Source: Meconema thalassinum
Taxonomy: Eukaryota; Arthropoda; Insecta; Orthoptera; Tettigoniidae
Direction: 5' to 3'
Assembly (NCBI GenBank): GCA_946902985.2
Contig: OX336388.2
Location: forward strand, 1,699,637,978-1,699,701,977
DNA length: 64,000 bases
The first letter of the stretch is position 1; the number at the start of each line of letters is the position of its first letter. The notes beneath the pieces are model-generated. The model was not told the DNA's origin. It searched no databases and worked only from the letters and a program-made list of their open reading frames with translations. Positions 1-13,180 of this stretch are shown in pieces. A program made the position numbers and the translations under genes.

Positions 1-2168
1 GGTATTTGCAACTTCGATACTAATTATGACGGGTAAATGTAACTTCGATACTAATTAAGACAGGTAACTGTAACTTCGATACAAATTATGGCAGGTAACT
101 GTAACTTCGATACTCATTATGACAGGTAACAGTAACTTCGATACTAATTATGACCAGTAACTTTAACTTCGATACTAATTATGACAGGTAACTGTAACTT
201 CGATACTAATTATGACAAGTAACTGTAACTTCGTTACTAATTGTGACAAGTAACTGTAATTTCGATACAAATTATGGCAGGCAACTGTAACTTCGATACT
301 AATTATGACAGGTAACAGTAACTTCGATATTTATTATGGCAGGTAACTGTAACTTCGTTAGTAATTATGACAAGTAACTGTAATTTCGATATTAATTATG
401 GCAGGTAACTGTAACTTCGTTACTAATTATGACCGGTAATTGTAACTTCGATACTAATTATGACAGCCAACTATTACTTCGTTAATAATTATGACAGGTA
501 ACTGTAACTTCTTTACTAATTATTACAAGTAACTGTAACTTGGATACAAATTATGGCAGGTAACTGTAACTTCGTTACTAATTATGACAGGTAACTGCAA
601 CTTCGATACTAATTATGACGGGTAACTGTAACTTCGATACTAATTAAGACAGGTAACTCTAACTTCGATACAAATTATGGCAGGTAACTGTAACTTCGAT
701 AGTTATTATGACAGGTAACAGTAACTTCGATACTAATTATGACCAGTAACTGTAACTTCGATACTATTTATGACAGGTAACTGTAACTTCGATACTAATT
801 ATGACAAGTAACTGTAATTTCGATACAAATTATGGCAGGTAACTGCAACTTCGATACTAATTATTACAGGTAAAAGTAACTTCGATACTAATTATGACAA
901 GTAACAGTAACTTCGATACTAATTATGACAAGTAACTGTAACTTCGATACTAATTATGACAGATAACTGTATCTTCGTTACTAATTATGACAAGTAACAG
1001 TAACTTCGATACTAATTATAAGAGGTAACTGTAACTTCGATACTAATTATGACAGGTAATAGTCACTTCGTTACGAATTATGACAAGTAACTGTAATTTC
1101 GATACAAATTATGGCAGGTAACTGAAACTTCGATACTTATTAAGACAGGTAACTGTAACTTCGGTACTAATTATGACAAGTAACTGTAACTTCGATACTA
1201 ATTATGACAGGTAACAGTAACTTCGATACTAATTATGACGGGTAACTGTAACTTCGATACTAATTAAGACAGGTAACTGTAACTTCGATACAAATTATGG
1301 CAGGTAACTGTAACTTCGATAGTTATTATGACAGGTAACAGTAACTTCGATACTAATTATGACCAGTAACTGTAACTTCGTTACTAATTATGACAGGTAA
1401 CTGAAACTTCGTTACTAATTATGACAAGTAACTTTAATTTCGATACAAATTATGACAAGTAACTGTAACTTCGTTACTAATTACGACAGGTAACTGTAAC
1501 TTCGTTACTAATTATGACAATTTACTGGAATTTCAATACAATTTATGACAGGTAACTCTAACTTCGATACTAATTATGACAGGTAACTGTAACTTCGTTA
1601 CTTATTATAACAGGTAACTGTAACTTCGTTACTAACTATGACAAGTAACTGTAATTTCGTTACTAATTATGGCAGGTAACTGTATCTTCGTTACTAATTA
1701 TGACAGGTAACTGTAACTTCGATACTAATTATGACAGGTAACTGTAACTTCGATAATAATTATGACAGGTAACTGAAACTTCGATACTAATTATGACAGG
1801 TAACTGTAACTTCGGTACTAATTATGACAAGTAACTGTAATTTCGATACTAATTATGACAGGTAACAGTAACATCGATACTAATTATGACAAGTAACTGT
1901 AACTTCGATACTAATTATTTCAGGTAACAGTAACTTCGATACTAATTGTGAAAAGTAACAATAACTTCGATACTAATTATGACAAGTAACTGTAACTTCG
2001 TTACTAATTATGACAGCTAACTGTAACTTCGATACTAATTATGACAGGTAACTTTAACTTCGATACTAATTATGACAGGTAACTGTAACTTCGATACTAA
2101 TTATGACAGGTAACTGTAACTTCGTTACTAATTATGACAGGTTATTTTAACTTCGTTACTAATTATGA
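1..2168. repeat. 31-bp satellite array, segment 1 (left flank of insert copy 1)
   Basis: Head-to-tail 31-bp monomers fill the segment. The consensus in two halves is TAATTATGACAGG and TAACTGTAACTTCGATAC. Common variants are GACAAG or GGCAGG for GACAGG, AATTTCG for AACTTCG, and CGTTAC for CGATAC. The order of variants from base 1 is nearly identical to that starting at 10347, with a constant offset of 10,346 bp, so this is the left part of a higher-order unit whose start is outside the window. The last monomers carry the marker AGGTTATTTTAACTTCG, which precedes every insert. No gene is present: stops recur in all six frames because the 31-bp period rotates the frame. Confidence 0.97.
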
Positions 2169-2820
2169 AAACAAAAATACTGGAATGCAGCCGAAATAAA
2201 TCAGAAACCTCTTAGGAGATCAAATTGGCAGGTGAAAAGCTGAAGGAAGTAGGAGATTTCTGTTACTTAGGAAGCAGAATAACCAGTGATGGACGAAGCA
2301 AAGAGGATATAAAAAGTAGGTTGGCTCAGGCAAGAAAAGCATTTCTACAAAAAAGGAATCTGCTGACATCGAATATAGATCTAGGTATTAGGAAGTCATT
2401 TTTGAAAGCCTTTGTTTGGAGCGTGGCGCTCTATGGATGTGAAACTTGGACTATTGGTGCAGCAGAAAAGAGGAGAATTGAAGCATTTGAAATGTGGTGC
2501 TACAGGAGAATGATGAAGATCAGATGGGTAGATAGGGTTACAAACAAAGAGGTATTAAGACGAGTGGGAGAGGAGAGATGTTTCTGGCGACTGCTAATGA
2601 AGAGAAGGGATAGGTTTTAGGACACATACTAAGACACCCAGGAATAGCAAGCTTAGTTATGGAAGGAAGGGTCGAGGACAAGATTTGTAAGGGTAGACAA
2701 AGGTTAGAATATGTTAAACAGATTGCCTCGGATGTAGGGTGTGGTAGCTATGTAGAGATGAAACGATTAACTCAGGACAGGGAGGCATGGAGAGCTGCAT
2801 CAAACCAGTCAAAAGACTGA
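2169..2820 (+). pseudogene. Reverse transcriptase C-terminal remnant, copy 1 (subtype A, broken)
   Basis: This encodes the C-terminal part of a LINE reverse transcriptase. KTKILECSRN corresponds to the region just after the catalytic palm. It is followed by FCYLGSRITSDG (the conserved YLG motif) and ALYGCETWT, then a basic Trp/Arg-rich tail. The endonuclease and the YADD-type catalytic motif are absent because of 5' truncation. Lesions: TAG at 2213-2215, where sister copies have ATG (AT changed to TA); and a 1-nt loss near 2617 that creates the stop at 2618-2620 and shifts the remaining GHILRHPG to REAWRAASNQSKD part. The longest open stretch is about 2216-2620. Private changes also lie near 2680-2695. 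No function is expected. Confidence 0.9.
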
Positions 2821-2834
2821 AGACTCTAACAACA
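2169..2834 (+). mobile_element. 5'-truncated non-LTR retrotransposon insert, copy 1 (subtype A)
   Basis: A 666-bp non-satellite block interrupts the 31-bp phase. It is flanked by an 11-bp direct repeat ACTAATTATGA at 2158-2168 and 2835-2845, read as a target-site duplication. It begins inside the reverse transcriptase reading frame, and its 3' end is a natural stop followed by about 14 nt ending in AACAACA. Such a short 3' UTR with a simple-repeat tail is typical of RTE-type LINEs. The clade is an inference from protein resemblance; BovB-like C-termini share the YLGS, ETWT and REAWRAA features. Confidence 0.9.
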
Positions 2835-5800
2835 ACTAATTATGACAAGTAACTGTAATTTCGATACTAATTATGGCAGGTAACTGTAACTTCGTTACTA
2901 GTTATGACAGGTAACTGTAATTTCGATACTAATTATGACAGGTAACTGTAACTTCGATACTAATTATGACAGGTAACTGTCACTTCGATACTAATTATGA
3001 CAAGTAACTGTAACTTCGACACTATTTATGACAGGTAACTGTAATTTCGATACAAATTATGGCATCTAACTGTAACTTTGTTACTAATTATGACAGGTAA
3101 CTGTTACTTCGATACTAATTATGACTGGTAACTGTAACTTCGATACTAATTAAGACATGTAACTGTAACTTCGTTACTAATTATGACAGGTAACTGTAAC
3201 TTCGATACTAATTATGACAAGAAACTCTAACTTCGTTACTATTTATGACAAGAAACTGTAATTTTGATAAAAAATTATGGTAGGTAACTGTAACTTCGAT
3301 ACTAATTATGACAGGTAACAGTAACTTCGATACTAATTATGACAGGTAACTGTAACTTCGATACTAATTATGACAGGTAACATTAACTTCGATACTAATT
3401 ATGACAAGTAACTGTTACTTCGATACAAATTATGACAGGTAACTGTAACTTCGTTACTAATTATGACAAGTAACTGTAATTTCGATACAAATTTTGGCAG
3501 GTAACTGTAACTTCAATACTAATTATGACAGGTAACAGTAACTTCGATACTAATTATGACAAGTAACAGTAACTTCGACACTAATTATGACAGGTAACTG
3601 AAACTTCGATACTAATTATGACAAGTAACTGTAATTTCGATCAAAATTATGACAGGTATCAGTAACTTCGATAATAATTATGGCAAGTAACTGTAATTTC
3701 GATACAAATTATGGCAGGTAACTGCAATTTCGATACTAATTATGACAGGTAACAGTAACTTCGATACTAATTATGACAAGTAACAGTAACCTCGATACTA
3801 ATTAAGACAAGTAACTGTAACTTCGATACTAATTATGACAGGTAACTGTAACATCGTTACTAATTATGACAAGTAACTGTAATTTCGATACAAATTATGG
3901 CAGGTAACTGTAACTTCGATACTAATTATGACAGGTAACAGTAACATCGATACTAATTATGACAAGTAACTGTAACTTTGATACTAATTATGACAGGGAA
4001 CTGTAACTTCGATACTAATTATGACAATTTACTCTAACTTCGTTACTAATTATGACAAGTAACTGTAATTTTGATAAAAAATTATGGCAGGTAAATGAAA
4101 CTTCGATACTAATTATGACAGGTAACAGGAACTTCGATACTATTATGACAGGTAACTGCAACTTCGTTACTAATTATGACAGATAACTATTACTTCGTTA
4201 ATAATTATGACAGGTAACTGTAACTTCGTTACTAATTATGCCAAGTAACTGTAAATTCGATACCAATTATGACAGGTAACTGTAACTTCGATACTAATTA
4301 TGACAAGTAAATGTAACATCGTTACTAACCATGACAAGTAACTGTAACTTCGATACAAATTATGGCAGGTAACTGTAACTTTGTTACTAATTATGACAGG
4401 TATTTGCAACTTCGATACTAATTATGACGGGTAACTGTAACTTCGATACTAATTAAGACAGGTAACTGTAACTTCGATACAAATTATGGCAGGTAACTGT
4501 AACTTCGATACTCATTATGACAGGTAACAGTAACGTCGATACTAATTATGACCAGTAACTTTAACTTCGATACTTATTATGACAGGTAACTGTAACTTCG
4601 ATACTAATTATGACAAGTAACTGTAATTTCGATACTAATTGTGGCAGGTAATTGTAACTTCGTTACTAATTATGACCGGTAATTGTAACTTCGATACTAA
4701 TTATGACAGGTAACTATTACTTCCTTAATAATTATGACAGGTAACTGTAACTTCGTTACTAATTATGACAAGTAACTGTAACTTCGATACAAATTATGGC
4801 AGGTAACTGTAAATTCGTTACTAATTATGACAGGTAACTGCAACTTCGATACTAAATATGGCGGGTAACTGTAACTTCGATACTAATTATTACAAGTAAC
4901 TGTAACTTCGTTACTAATTGTGACAAGTAACTGTAATTTCGATACAAATTATGGCAGGCAACTGTAACTTCGATACTAATTATGACAGGTAACAGTAACT
5001 TCGATACTTATTATGGCAGGTAACTGTAACTTCGTTAGTAATTATGACAAGTAACTGTAATTTCGATACTAATTATGGCAGGTAACTGTAACTTCGTTAC
5101 TAATTATGACCGGTAATTGTCACTTCGATACTAATTATGACAGCCAACTATTACTTCGTTAATAATTATGACAGGTAACTGTAACTTCTTTACTAATTAT
5201 TAGAAGTAACTGTAACTTCGATAAAAATTATGGCAGGTAACTGTAACTTCGTTACTAATTATGACAGGTAACTGCAACTTCGATACTAATTATGACGGGT
5301 AACTGTAACTTCGATACTAATTAAGACAGGTAACTGTAACTTCGATACAAATTATGGCAGGTAACTGTAACTTCGATAGTTATTATGACAGGTAACAGTA
5401 ACTTCGATACTAATTATGACCAGTAACTGTAACTTCGATACTATTTATGACAGGTAACTGTAACTTCGATACTAATTATGACAAGTAACTGTAATTTCGA
5501 TACAAATTAAGGCAGGTAACTGCAACTTCGATACTAATTATTACAGGTAAAAGTAACTTCGATACTAATTATGACAAGTAAAAGTAACTTCGATACTAAT
5601 TATGACAAGTAACTGTAACTTCGATACTAATTATGACAGATAACTGTATCTTCGTTACTAATTATGACAAGTAACAGTAACTTCGATACTAATTATGACA
5701 GGTAACTGTAACTTCGGTACTAATTATGACAAGTAACTGTAACTTCGATACTTATTATGACAGGTAACAGTAACATCGATACTAATTATGACAAGTAACT

Positions 5801-6845
5801 GTAAGATCGATACTGATTATTTCAGGTAACAGTAACTTCGATACTAATTGTGAAAAGTAACAATAACTTCGATACTAATTATGACAAGTAACTGTAATTT
5901 CGATACAAATTATGGCAGGTAGCTGAAACTTCGATACTTATTAAGACAGGTAACTGTAACTTCGTTACTAATTATGACAGGTAACTGAAACTTCGTTACT
6001 AATTATGACAAGTAACTTTAATTTCGATACAAATTATGGCAGGTAACTGTAACTGCGATACTAATAATGACAGGTGACAGTAACATCGATACTAATTATG
6101 ACAAGTAACTGTAACTTCGTTACTAATTACGACAGGTAACTGTAACTTCGTTACTAATTATGACAATATACTGTAATTTCAATACAATTTATGACAGGTA
6201 ACTCTAACTTCGATACTAATTATGACAGGTAACTGTAACTTCGATACTAATTATGACAGGTAACTGTAACTTCGTTACTAATTATAACAGGTAACTGTTA
6301 CTTCGTTACTAACTATGACAAGTAACTTTAATTTCGATACTAATTATGGCAGGTAACTGTATCTTCGTTACTAATTATGACAGGTAACTGTAACTTCGAT
6401 ACTAATTATGACAGGTAACTGTAACTTCGATAATAATTATGACAGGTAACTGAAACTTCGATAATAATTATGACAGGTAACTGAAACTTCGATACTAATT
6501 ATGACAGGTAACTGTAACTTCGGTACTAATTATGACAAGTAACTGTAACTTCGATACTTATTATGACAGGTAACAGTAACATCGATACTAATTATGACAA
6601 GTAACTGTAACATCGATACTGATTATTTCAGGTAACAGTAACTTCGATACTAATTGTGAAAAGTAACAATAACTTCGATACTAATTATGACAAGTAACTG
6701 TAATTTCTATACAAATTATGGCAGGTAACTGAAACTTCGATACTTATTAAGACAGGTAACTGTAACTTCGATACTAATTATGACAGGTAACTGTAACTTC
6801 GTTACTAATTATGACAGGTTATTTTAACTTCGTTACTAATTATGA
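2835..6845. repeat. 31-bp satellite array, segment 2 (between copies 1 and 2)
   Basis: This is continuous 31-bp satellite. The part from 2835 to about 4856 parallels 13181 to about 15171, apart from one extra monomer here near 2900-2930. From about 4856 the two diverge: the 21 monomers at 4856-5507 are missing from the block starting at 15171. A 30-bp monomer (GATACTATTATGAC) lies near 4136. The segment ends with the AGGTTATTTTAACTTCG marker before copy 2. No gene is visible. Confidence 0.96.
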
Positions 6846-7498
6846 AAACAAAAATACTGGAATGCAGCCGAAATAAATCAGAAACCTCTATGGAGATCAA
6901 ATTGGCAGGTGAAAAGCTGAAGGCAGTAGGAGATTGTTGTTACTTAGGAAGCAGAATAACCAGTGATGGACGAAGCAAAGAGGATATAAAAAGTAGGTTG
7001 GCTCAGGCAAGAAAAGCATTTCTACAAAAAAGGAATCTGCTGACATCGAATATAGATTTAGGTATTAGGAAGTCATTTTTGGAAGCCTTTGTTTGGAGCG
7101 TGGCGCTCTATGGAAGTGAAACTTGGACTATTGGTGCAGCAGAAAAGAGGAGAATTGAAGCATTTGAAATGTGGTGCTACAGGAGAATGATGAAGATCAG
7201 ATGGGTAGATAGGGTTACAAACAAAGAGGTATTAAGACGAGTGGGAGAGGAGTGATGTTTCTGGCGACTGCTAATGAAGAGAAGGGATAGGTAGGTAGGA
7301 CACATACTAAGACACCCAGGAATAGCAAGCTTAGTTATGGAAGGAAGGGTCGAGGACAAGAACTGTAGGGGTAGACCAAGGTTAGAATATGTTAAACAGA
7401 TTGCCTCGGATGTAGGGTGTGGTAGCTATGTAGAGATGAAATGATTAACTCAGGACAGGGAGGCATGGAGCGCTGCATCAAACCAGTCAAAAGTCTGA
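6846..7498 (+). pseudogene. Reverse transcriptase C-terminal remnant, copy 2 (subtype B1, broken)
   Basis: This is the same RT C-terminus, with the subtype B residues CCYLGS, FLEAF and YGSETWT, and KAV instead of KEV. Open reading runs from the ATG at 6842 to a TGA at 7253-7255, an AGA arginine codon turned to stop. Further in-frame stops are TAG 7292-7294 and TGA 7442-7444 (CGA to TGA), before the natural terminator at 7496-7498. The apparent start codon is not native: its ATG comes from the satellite target site (AATTATGA) fused to element codons. There is no endonuclease and no catalytic RT motif. Confidence 0.9.
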
Positions 7499-7512
7499 AG
7501 ACTCAAACAACA
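6846..7512 (+). mobile_element. 5'-truncated non-LTR retrotransposon insert, copy 2 (subtype B)
   Basis: A 667-bp insert lies between direct repeats ACTAATTATGA at 6835-6845 and 7513-7523. It starts and ends at the same element positions as copy 1. It is one base longer because it keeps TAGGTAG where subtype A has TTTTAG. Its 3' tail reads CTCAAACAACA. The copy at 21157 is its 14,311-bp-displaced twin. Confidence 0.9.
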
Positions 7513-10500
7513 ACTAATTATGACAAGTAACTGTAATTTCGATACTAATTATGGCAGGTAACTGTAACGTCGTTACTAGTTATGACAGGTAACTGTAATT
7601 TCGATACTAATTATGACAGGTAACTGTAACTTCGATACTAATTATGACAGGTAACTGTCACTTCGATAGTAATTATGACAAGTAACTGTAACTTCGATAC
7701 TATTTATGACAGGTAACTGTAATTTCGATACAAATTATGGCATCTAACTGTAACTTTGTTACTAATTATGACAGGTAACAGTTACTTCGATACTAATTAT
7801 GACAGGTAACTGTAACTTCGATACTAATTATGACAGGTAACTGCAACTTCGTTACTAATTAAGGCAGGTAACTGTAACTTCGGTACTAATTATGACAGGT
7901 AATTGTAACTTCGATACTTATTATGATAAGTAACTGTAACTTCGATTATAATTATTACAGGTAACCGTAACTTCGTTACTTCTTATGACAGGTAACTGTA
8001 ACTTGGATATTAATTATGACAGGTAACTGTAACATCGTTACTAATTATGACAAGTAACTGTAACTTCGATACTAATTATGACAGGTAACTGTATCTTCGT
8101 TACTAATTATGACAAGTAACTGTAATTTCGTTACGAATTATGACTTGTAACTGTAACTTCGTTACAAATTATGACAGGTAACTGTAACTTCGTTACTAAA
8201 TATGACAAGTAACTGTAATTTCGATACAAATTATGGCAGGAAACTGTAACTTCGTTACCAATTATGACAGGTAACTGTAACTTCGATAATAATTATTACA
8301 GGTAACTGTAACTTCGTTACTCATTATGACAGGTAACTGTAATTTCGATACTAATTATGGCAGGTAACTGTAACTTCGTTACTAATTATGACCGGTAATT
8401 GTAACTTCGTTACTAATTATGACAGATAACTATTACTTCGTTAATAATTATGACAGGTAACTGTAAATTCGTTACTAATTATGCCAAGTAACTGTAACTT
8501 CGATACCAATTATGACAGGTAACTGTAACTTCGATACTAATTATGACAAGTAAATGTAACATCGTTACTAACTATGACAAGTAACTGTAACTTCGATACA
8601 AATTATGGCAGGTAACTGTAACTTTGTTACTAATTATGACAGGTATTTGCAACTTCGATACTAATTATGACGGGTAAATGTAACTTCGATACTAATTAAG
8701 ACAGGTAACTGTAACTTCGATACAAATTATGGCAGGTAACTGTAACTTCGATACTCATTATGACAGGTAACAGTAACTTCGATACTAATTATGACCAGTA
8801 ACTTTAACTTCGATACTAATTATGACAGGTAACTGTAACTTCGATACTAATTATGACAAGTAACTGTAACTTCGTTACTAATTGTGACAAGTAACTGTAA
8901 TTTCGATACAAATTATGGCAGGCAACTGTAACTTCGATACTAATTATGACAGGTAACAGTAACTTCGATATTTATTATGGCAGGTAACTGTAACTTCGTT
9001 AGTAATTATGACAAGTAACTGTAATTTCGATATTAATTATGGCAGGTAACTGTAACTTCGTTACTAATTATGACCGGTAATTGTAACTTCGATACTAATT
9101 ATGACAGCCAACTATTACTTCGTTAATAATTATGACAGGTAACTGTAACTTCTTTACTAATTATTACAAGTAACTGTAACTTGGATACAAATTATGGCAG
9201 GTAACTGTAACTTCGTTACTAATTATGACAGGTAACTGCAACTTCGATACTAATTATGACGGGTAACTGTAACTTCGATACTAATTAAGACAGGTAACTC
9301 TAACTTCGATACAAATTATGGCAGGTAACTGTAACTTCGATAGTTATTATGACAGGTAACAGTAACTTCGATACTAATTATGACCAGTAACTGTAACTTC
9401 GATACTATTTATGACAGGTAACTGTAATTTCGATACAAATTATGGCATCTAACTGTAACTTTGTTACTAATTATGACAGGTAACAGTTACTTCGATACTA
9501 ATTATGACAGGTAACTGTAACTTCGATACTAATTATGACAGGTAACTGCAACTTCGTTACTAATTAAGGCAGGTAACTGTAACTTCGGTACTAATTATGA
9601 CAGGTAATTGTAACTTCGATACTTATTATGATAAGTAACTGTAACTTCGATTATAATTATTACAGGTAACCGTAACTTCGTTACTTCTTATGACAGGTAA
9701 CTGTAACTTGGATATTAATTATGACAGGTAACTGTAACATCGTTACTAATTATGACAAGTAACTGTAACTTCGATACTAATTATGACAGGTAACTGTATC
9801 TTCGTTACTAATTATGACAAGTAACTGTAATTTCGTTACGAATTATGACTTGTAACTGTAACTTCGTTACAAATTATGACAGGTAACTGTAACTTCGTTA
9901 CTAAATATGACAAGTAACTGTAATTTCGATACAAATTATGGCAGGAAACTGTAACTTCGTTACCAATTATGACAGGTAACTGTAACTTCGATAATAATTA
10001 TTACAGGTAACTGTAACTTCGTTACTCATTATGACAGGTAACTGTAATTTCGATACTAATTATGGCAGGTAACTGTAACTTCGTTACTAATTATGACCGG
10101 TAATTGTAACTTCGTTACTAATTATCACAGATAACTATTACTTCGTTAATAATTATGACAGGTAACTGTAAATTCGTTACTAATTATGCCAAGTAACTGT
10201 AACTTCGATACCAATTATGACAGGTAACTGTAACTTCGATACTAATTATGACAAGTAAATGTAACATCGTTACTAACTATGACAAGTAACTGTAACTTCG
10301 ATACAAATTATGGCAGGTAACTGTAACTTTGTTACTAATTATGACAGGTATTTGCAACTTCGATACTAATTATGACGGGTAAATGTAACTTCGATACTAA
10401 TTAAGACAGGTAACTGTAACTTCGATACAAATTATGGCAGGTAACTGTAACTTCGATACTCATTATGACAGGTAACAGTAACTTCGATACTAATTATGAC

Positions 10501-12514
10501 CAGTAACTTTAACTTCGATACTAATTATGACAGGTAACTGTAACTTCGATACTAATTATGACAAGTAACTGTAACTTCGTTACTAATTGTGACAAGTAAC
10601 TGTAATTTCGATACAAATTATGGCAGGCAACTGTAACTTCGATACTAATTATGACAGGTAACAGTAACTTCGATATTTATTATGGCAGGTAACTGTAACT
10701 TCGTTAGTAATTATGACAAGTAACTGTAATTTCGATATTAATTATGGCAGGTAACTGTAACTTCGTTACTAATTATGACCGGTAATTGTAACTTCGATAC
10801 TAATTATGACAGCCAACTATTACTTCGTTAATAATTATGACAGGTAACTGTAACTTCTTTACTAATTATTACAAGTAACTGTAACTTGGATACAAATTAT
10901 GGCAGGTAACTGTAACTTCGTTACTAATTATGACAGGTAACTGCAACTTCGATACTAATTATGACGGGTAACTGTAACTTCGATACTAATTAAGACAGGT
11001 AACTCTAACTTCGATACAAATTATGGCAGGTAACTGTAACTTCGATAGTTATTATGACAGGTAACAGTAACTTCGATACTAATTATGACCAGTAACTGTA
11101 ACTTCGATACTATTTATGACAGGTAACTGTAACTTCGATACTAATTATGACAAGTAACTGTAATTTCGATACAAATTATGGCAGGTAACTGCAACTTCGA
11201 TACTAATTATTACAGGTAAAAGTAACTTCGATACTAATTATGACAAGTAACAGTAACTTCGATACTAATTATGACAAGTAACTGTAACTTCGATACAAAT
11301 TATGACAGATAACTGTATCTTCGTTACTAATTATGACAAGTAACAGTAACTTCGATACTAATTATAAGAGGTAACTGTAACTTCGATACTAATTATGACA
11401 GGTAATAGTCACTTCGTTACGAATTATGACAAGTAACTGTAATTTCGATACAAATTATGGCAGGTAACTGAAACTTCGATACTTATTAAGACAGGTAACT
11501 GTAACTTCGGTACTAATTATGACAAGTAACTGTAACTTCGATACTAATTATGACAGGTAACAGTAACTTCGATACTAATTATGACGGGTAACTGTAACTT
11601 CGATACTAATTAAGACAGGTAACTGTAACTTCGATACAAATTATGGCAGGTAACTGTAACTTCGATAGTTATTATGACAGGTAACAGTAACTTCGATACT
11701 AATTATGACCAGTAACTGTAACTTCGTTACTAATTATGACAGGTAACTGAAACTTCGTTACTAATTATGACAAGTAACTTTAATTTCGATACAAATTATG
11801 ACAAGTAACTGTAACTTCGTTACTAATTACGACAGGTAACTGTAACTTCGTTACTAATTATGACAATTTACTGGAATTTCAATACAATGTATGACAGGTA
11901 ACTCTAACTTCGATACTAATTATGACAGGTAACTGTAACTTCGTTACTTATTAGAACAGGTAACTGTAACTTCGTTACTAACTATGACAAGTAACTGTAA
12001 TTTCGTTACTAATTATGGCAGGTAACTGTATCTTCGTTACTAATTATGACAGGTAACTGTAACTTCGATACTAATTATGACAGGTAACTGTAACTTCGAT
12101 AATAATTATGACAGGTAACTGAAACTTCGATACTAATTATGACAGGTAACTGTAACTTCGGTACTAATTATGACAAGTAACTGTAACTTCGATACTAATT
12201 ATGACAGGTAACAGTAACATCGATACTAATTATGACAAGTAACTGTAACTTCGATACTAATTATTTCAGGTAACAGTCACTTCGATACTAATTGTGAAAA
12301 GTAACAATAACTTCGATACTAATTATGACAAGTAACTGTAACTTCGTTACTAATTATGACAGCTAACTGTAACTTCGATACTAATTATGACAGGTAACTT
12401 TAACTTCGATACTAATTATGACAGGTAACTGTAACTTCGATACTAATTATGACAGGTAACTGTAACTTCGTTACTAATTATGACAGGTTATTTTAACTTC
12501 GTTACTAATTATGA
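7513..12514. repeat. 31-bp satellite array, segment 3 (between copies 2 and 3)
   Basis: This is uninterrupted 31-bp satellite. It contains the nested 1,705-bp tandem duplication at 7681-11090. The part from 10347 onward runs parallel to bases 1-2168 and leads into copy 3. The marker GGCATCTAAC occurs at 7739 and 9444, exactly 55 monomers apart. Nothing else is recognisable. Confidence 0.96.
7681..11090. repeat. Nested tandem duplication, 2 x 1,705 bp (55 monomers each)
   Basis: Unit 7681-9385 is followed by unit 9386-11090. Matching landmarks are GGCATCTAAC at 7739 and 9444, and AGGTATTTGC at 8641 and 10346. Both pairs are 1,705 bp apart, exactly 55 x 31. The crossover lies in 9386-9427: left of it the sequence matches the block continuing at 11091, and right of it the 7681 block. 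The units are nearly identical by eye, with a few substitutions such as GACAGA against CACAGA near 10126. Confidence 0.9.
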
Positions 12515-13166
12515 AAACAAAAATACTGGAATGCAGCCGAAATAAATCAGAAACCTCTATGGAGATCAAATTGGCAGGTGAAAAGCTGAAGGAAGTAGGA
12601 GATTTCTGTTACTTAGGAAGCAGAATAACCAGTGATGGACGAAGCAAAGAGGATATAAAAAGTAGGTTGGCTCAGGCAAGAAAAGCATTTCTACAAAAAA
12701 GGAATCTGCTGACATCGAATATAGATCTAGGTATTAGGAAGTCATTTTTGAAAGCCTTTGTTTGGAGCGTGGCGCTCTATGGATGTGAAACTTGGACTAT
12801 TGGTGCAGCAGAAAAGAGGAGAATTGAAGCATTTGAAATGTGGTGCTACAGGAGAATGATGAAGATCAGATGGGTAGATAGGGTTACAAACAAAGAGGTA
12901 TTAAGACGAGTGGGAGAGGAGAGATGTTTCTGGCGACTGCTAATGAAGAGAAGGGATAGGTTTTAGGACACATACTAAGACACCCAGGAATAGCAAGCTT
13001 AGTTATGGAAGGAAGGGTCGAGGACAAGAACTGTAGGGGTAGACAAAGGTTAGAATATGTTAAACAGATTGCCTCGGATGTAGGGTGTGGTAGCTATGTA
13101 GAGATGAAACGATTAACTCAGGACAGGGAGGCATGGAGAGCTGCATCAAACCAGTCAAAAGACTGA
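12515..13166 (+). pseudogene. Reverse transcriptase C-terminal remnant, copy 3 (subtype A, broken)
   Basis: Open from the satellite-supplied ATG at 12511 to TAG 12964-12966, giving 151 residues with KTKILECSRN, FCYLGSRITSDG, FLKAF, YGCETWT and VGEERCFWRLLMKRRDRF. The final F and stop result from the subtype A frameshift (TTTTAG for TAGGTAG). Downstream codons for GHILRHPGIASLVMEGRVED and REAWRAASNQSKD persist in another frame to the natural stop at 13164-13166. Unlike subtype B, the VGEER arginine codon is intact. Confidence 0.9.
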
Positions 13167-13180
13167 AGACTCTAACAACA
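12515..13180 (+). mobile_element. 5'-truncated non-LTR retrotransposon insert, copy 3 (subtype A)
   Basis: A 666-bp insert lies between ACTAATTATGA at 12504-12514 and 13181-13191. Its left flank matches that of copy 1 at a constant offset of 10,346 bp, placing copies 1 and 3 in paralogous higher-order units. Its twin is at 26826. Confidence 0.9.

Noticed and set aside
1..2168. Repetitive protein-coding region (e.g. silk or glue gene)
   Set aside because: A 31-bp period shifts the frame every monomer, and TAA/TGA codons close all frames within about three monomers.
2225..2620. Separate gene starting at TTG (also 53609)
   Set aside because: The codon is an internal leucine of the RT frame. 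The upstream part of the same frame is present, broken by TAG in copy 1 and merely lacking ATG in copy 9.
6842..7255. Functional reverse transcriptase or domesticated gene
   Set aside because: The endonuclease and catalytic RT motif are missing, stops differ between copies, and copy number is explained by satellite amplification.
7177..7359. 60-residue minus-strand open frame, also at 16749-16931, 21488-21670, 31060-31242 and 53884-54066
   Set aside because: It lies antisense within the retrotransposon remnant, persists only because the copies are near-identical, and has no recognisable domain. It is a shadow of the RT coding strand.
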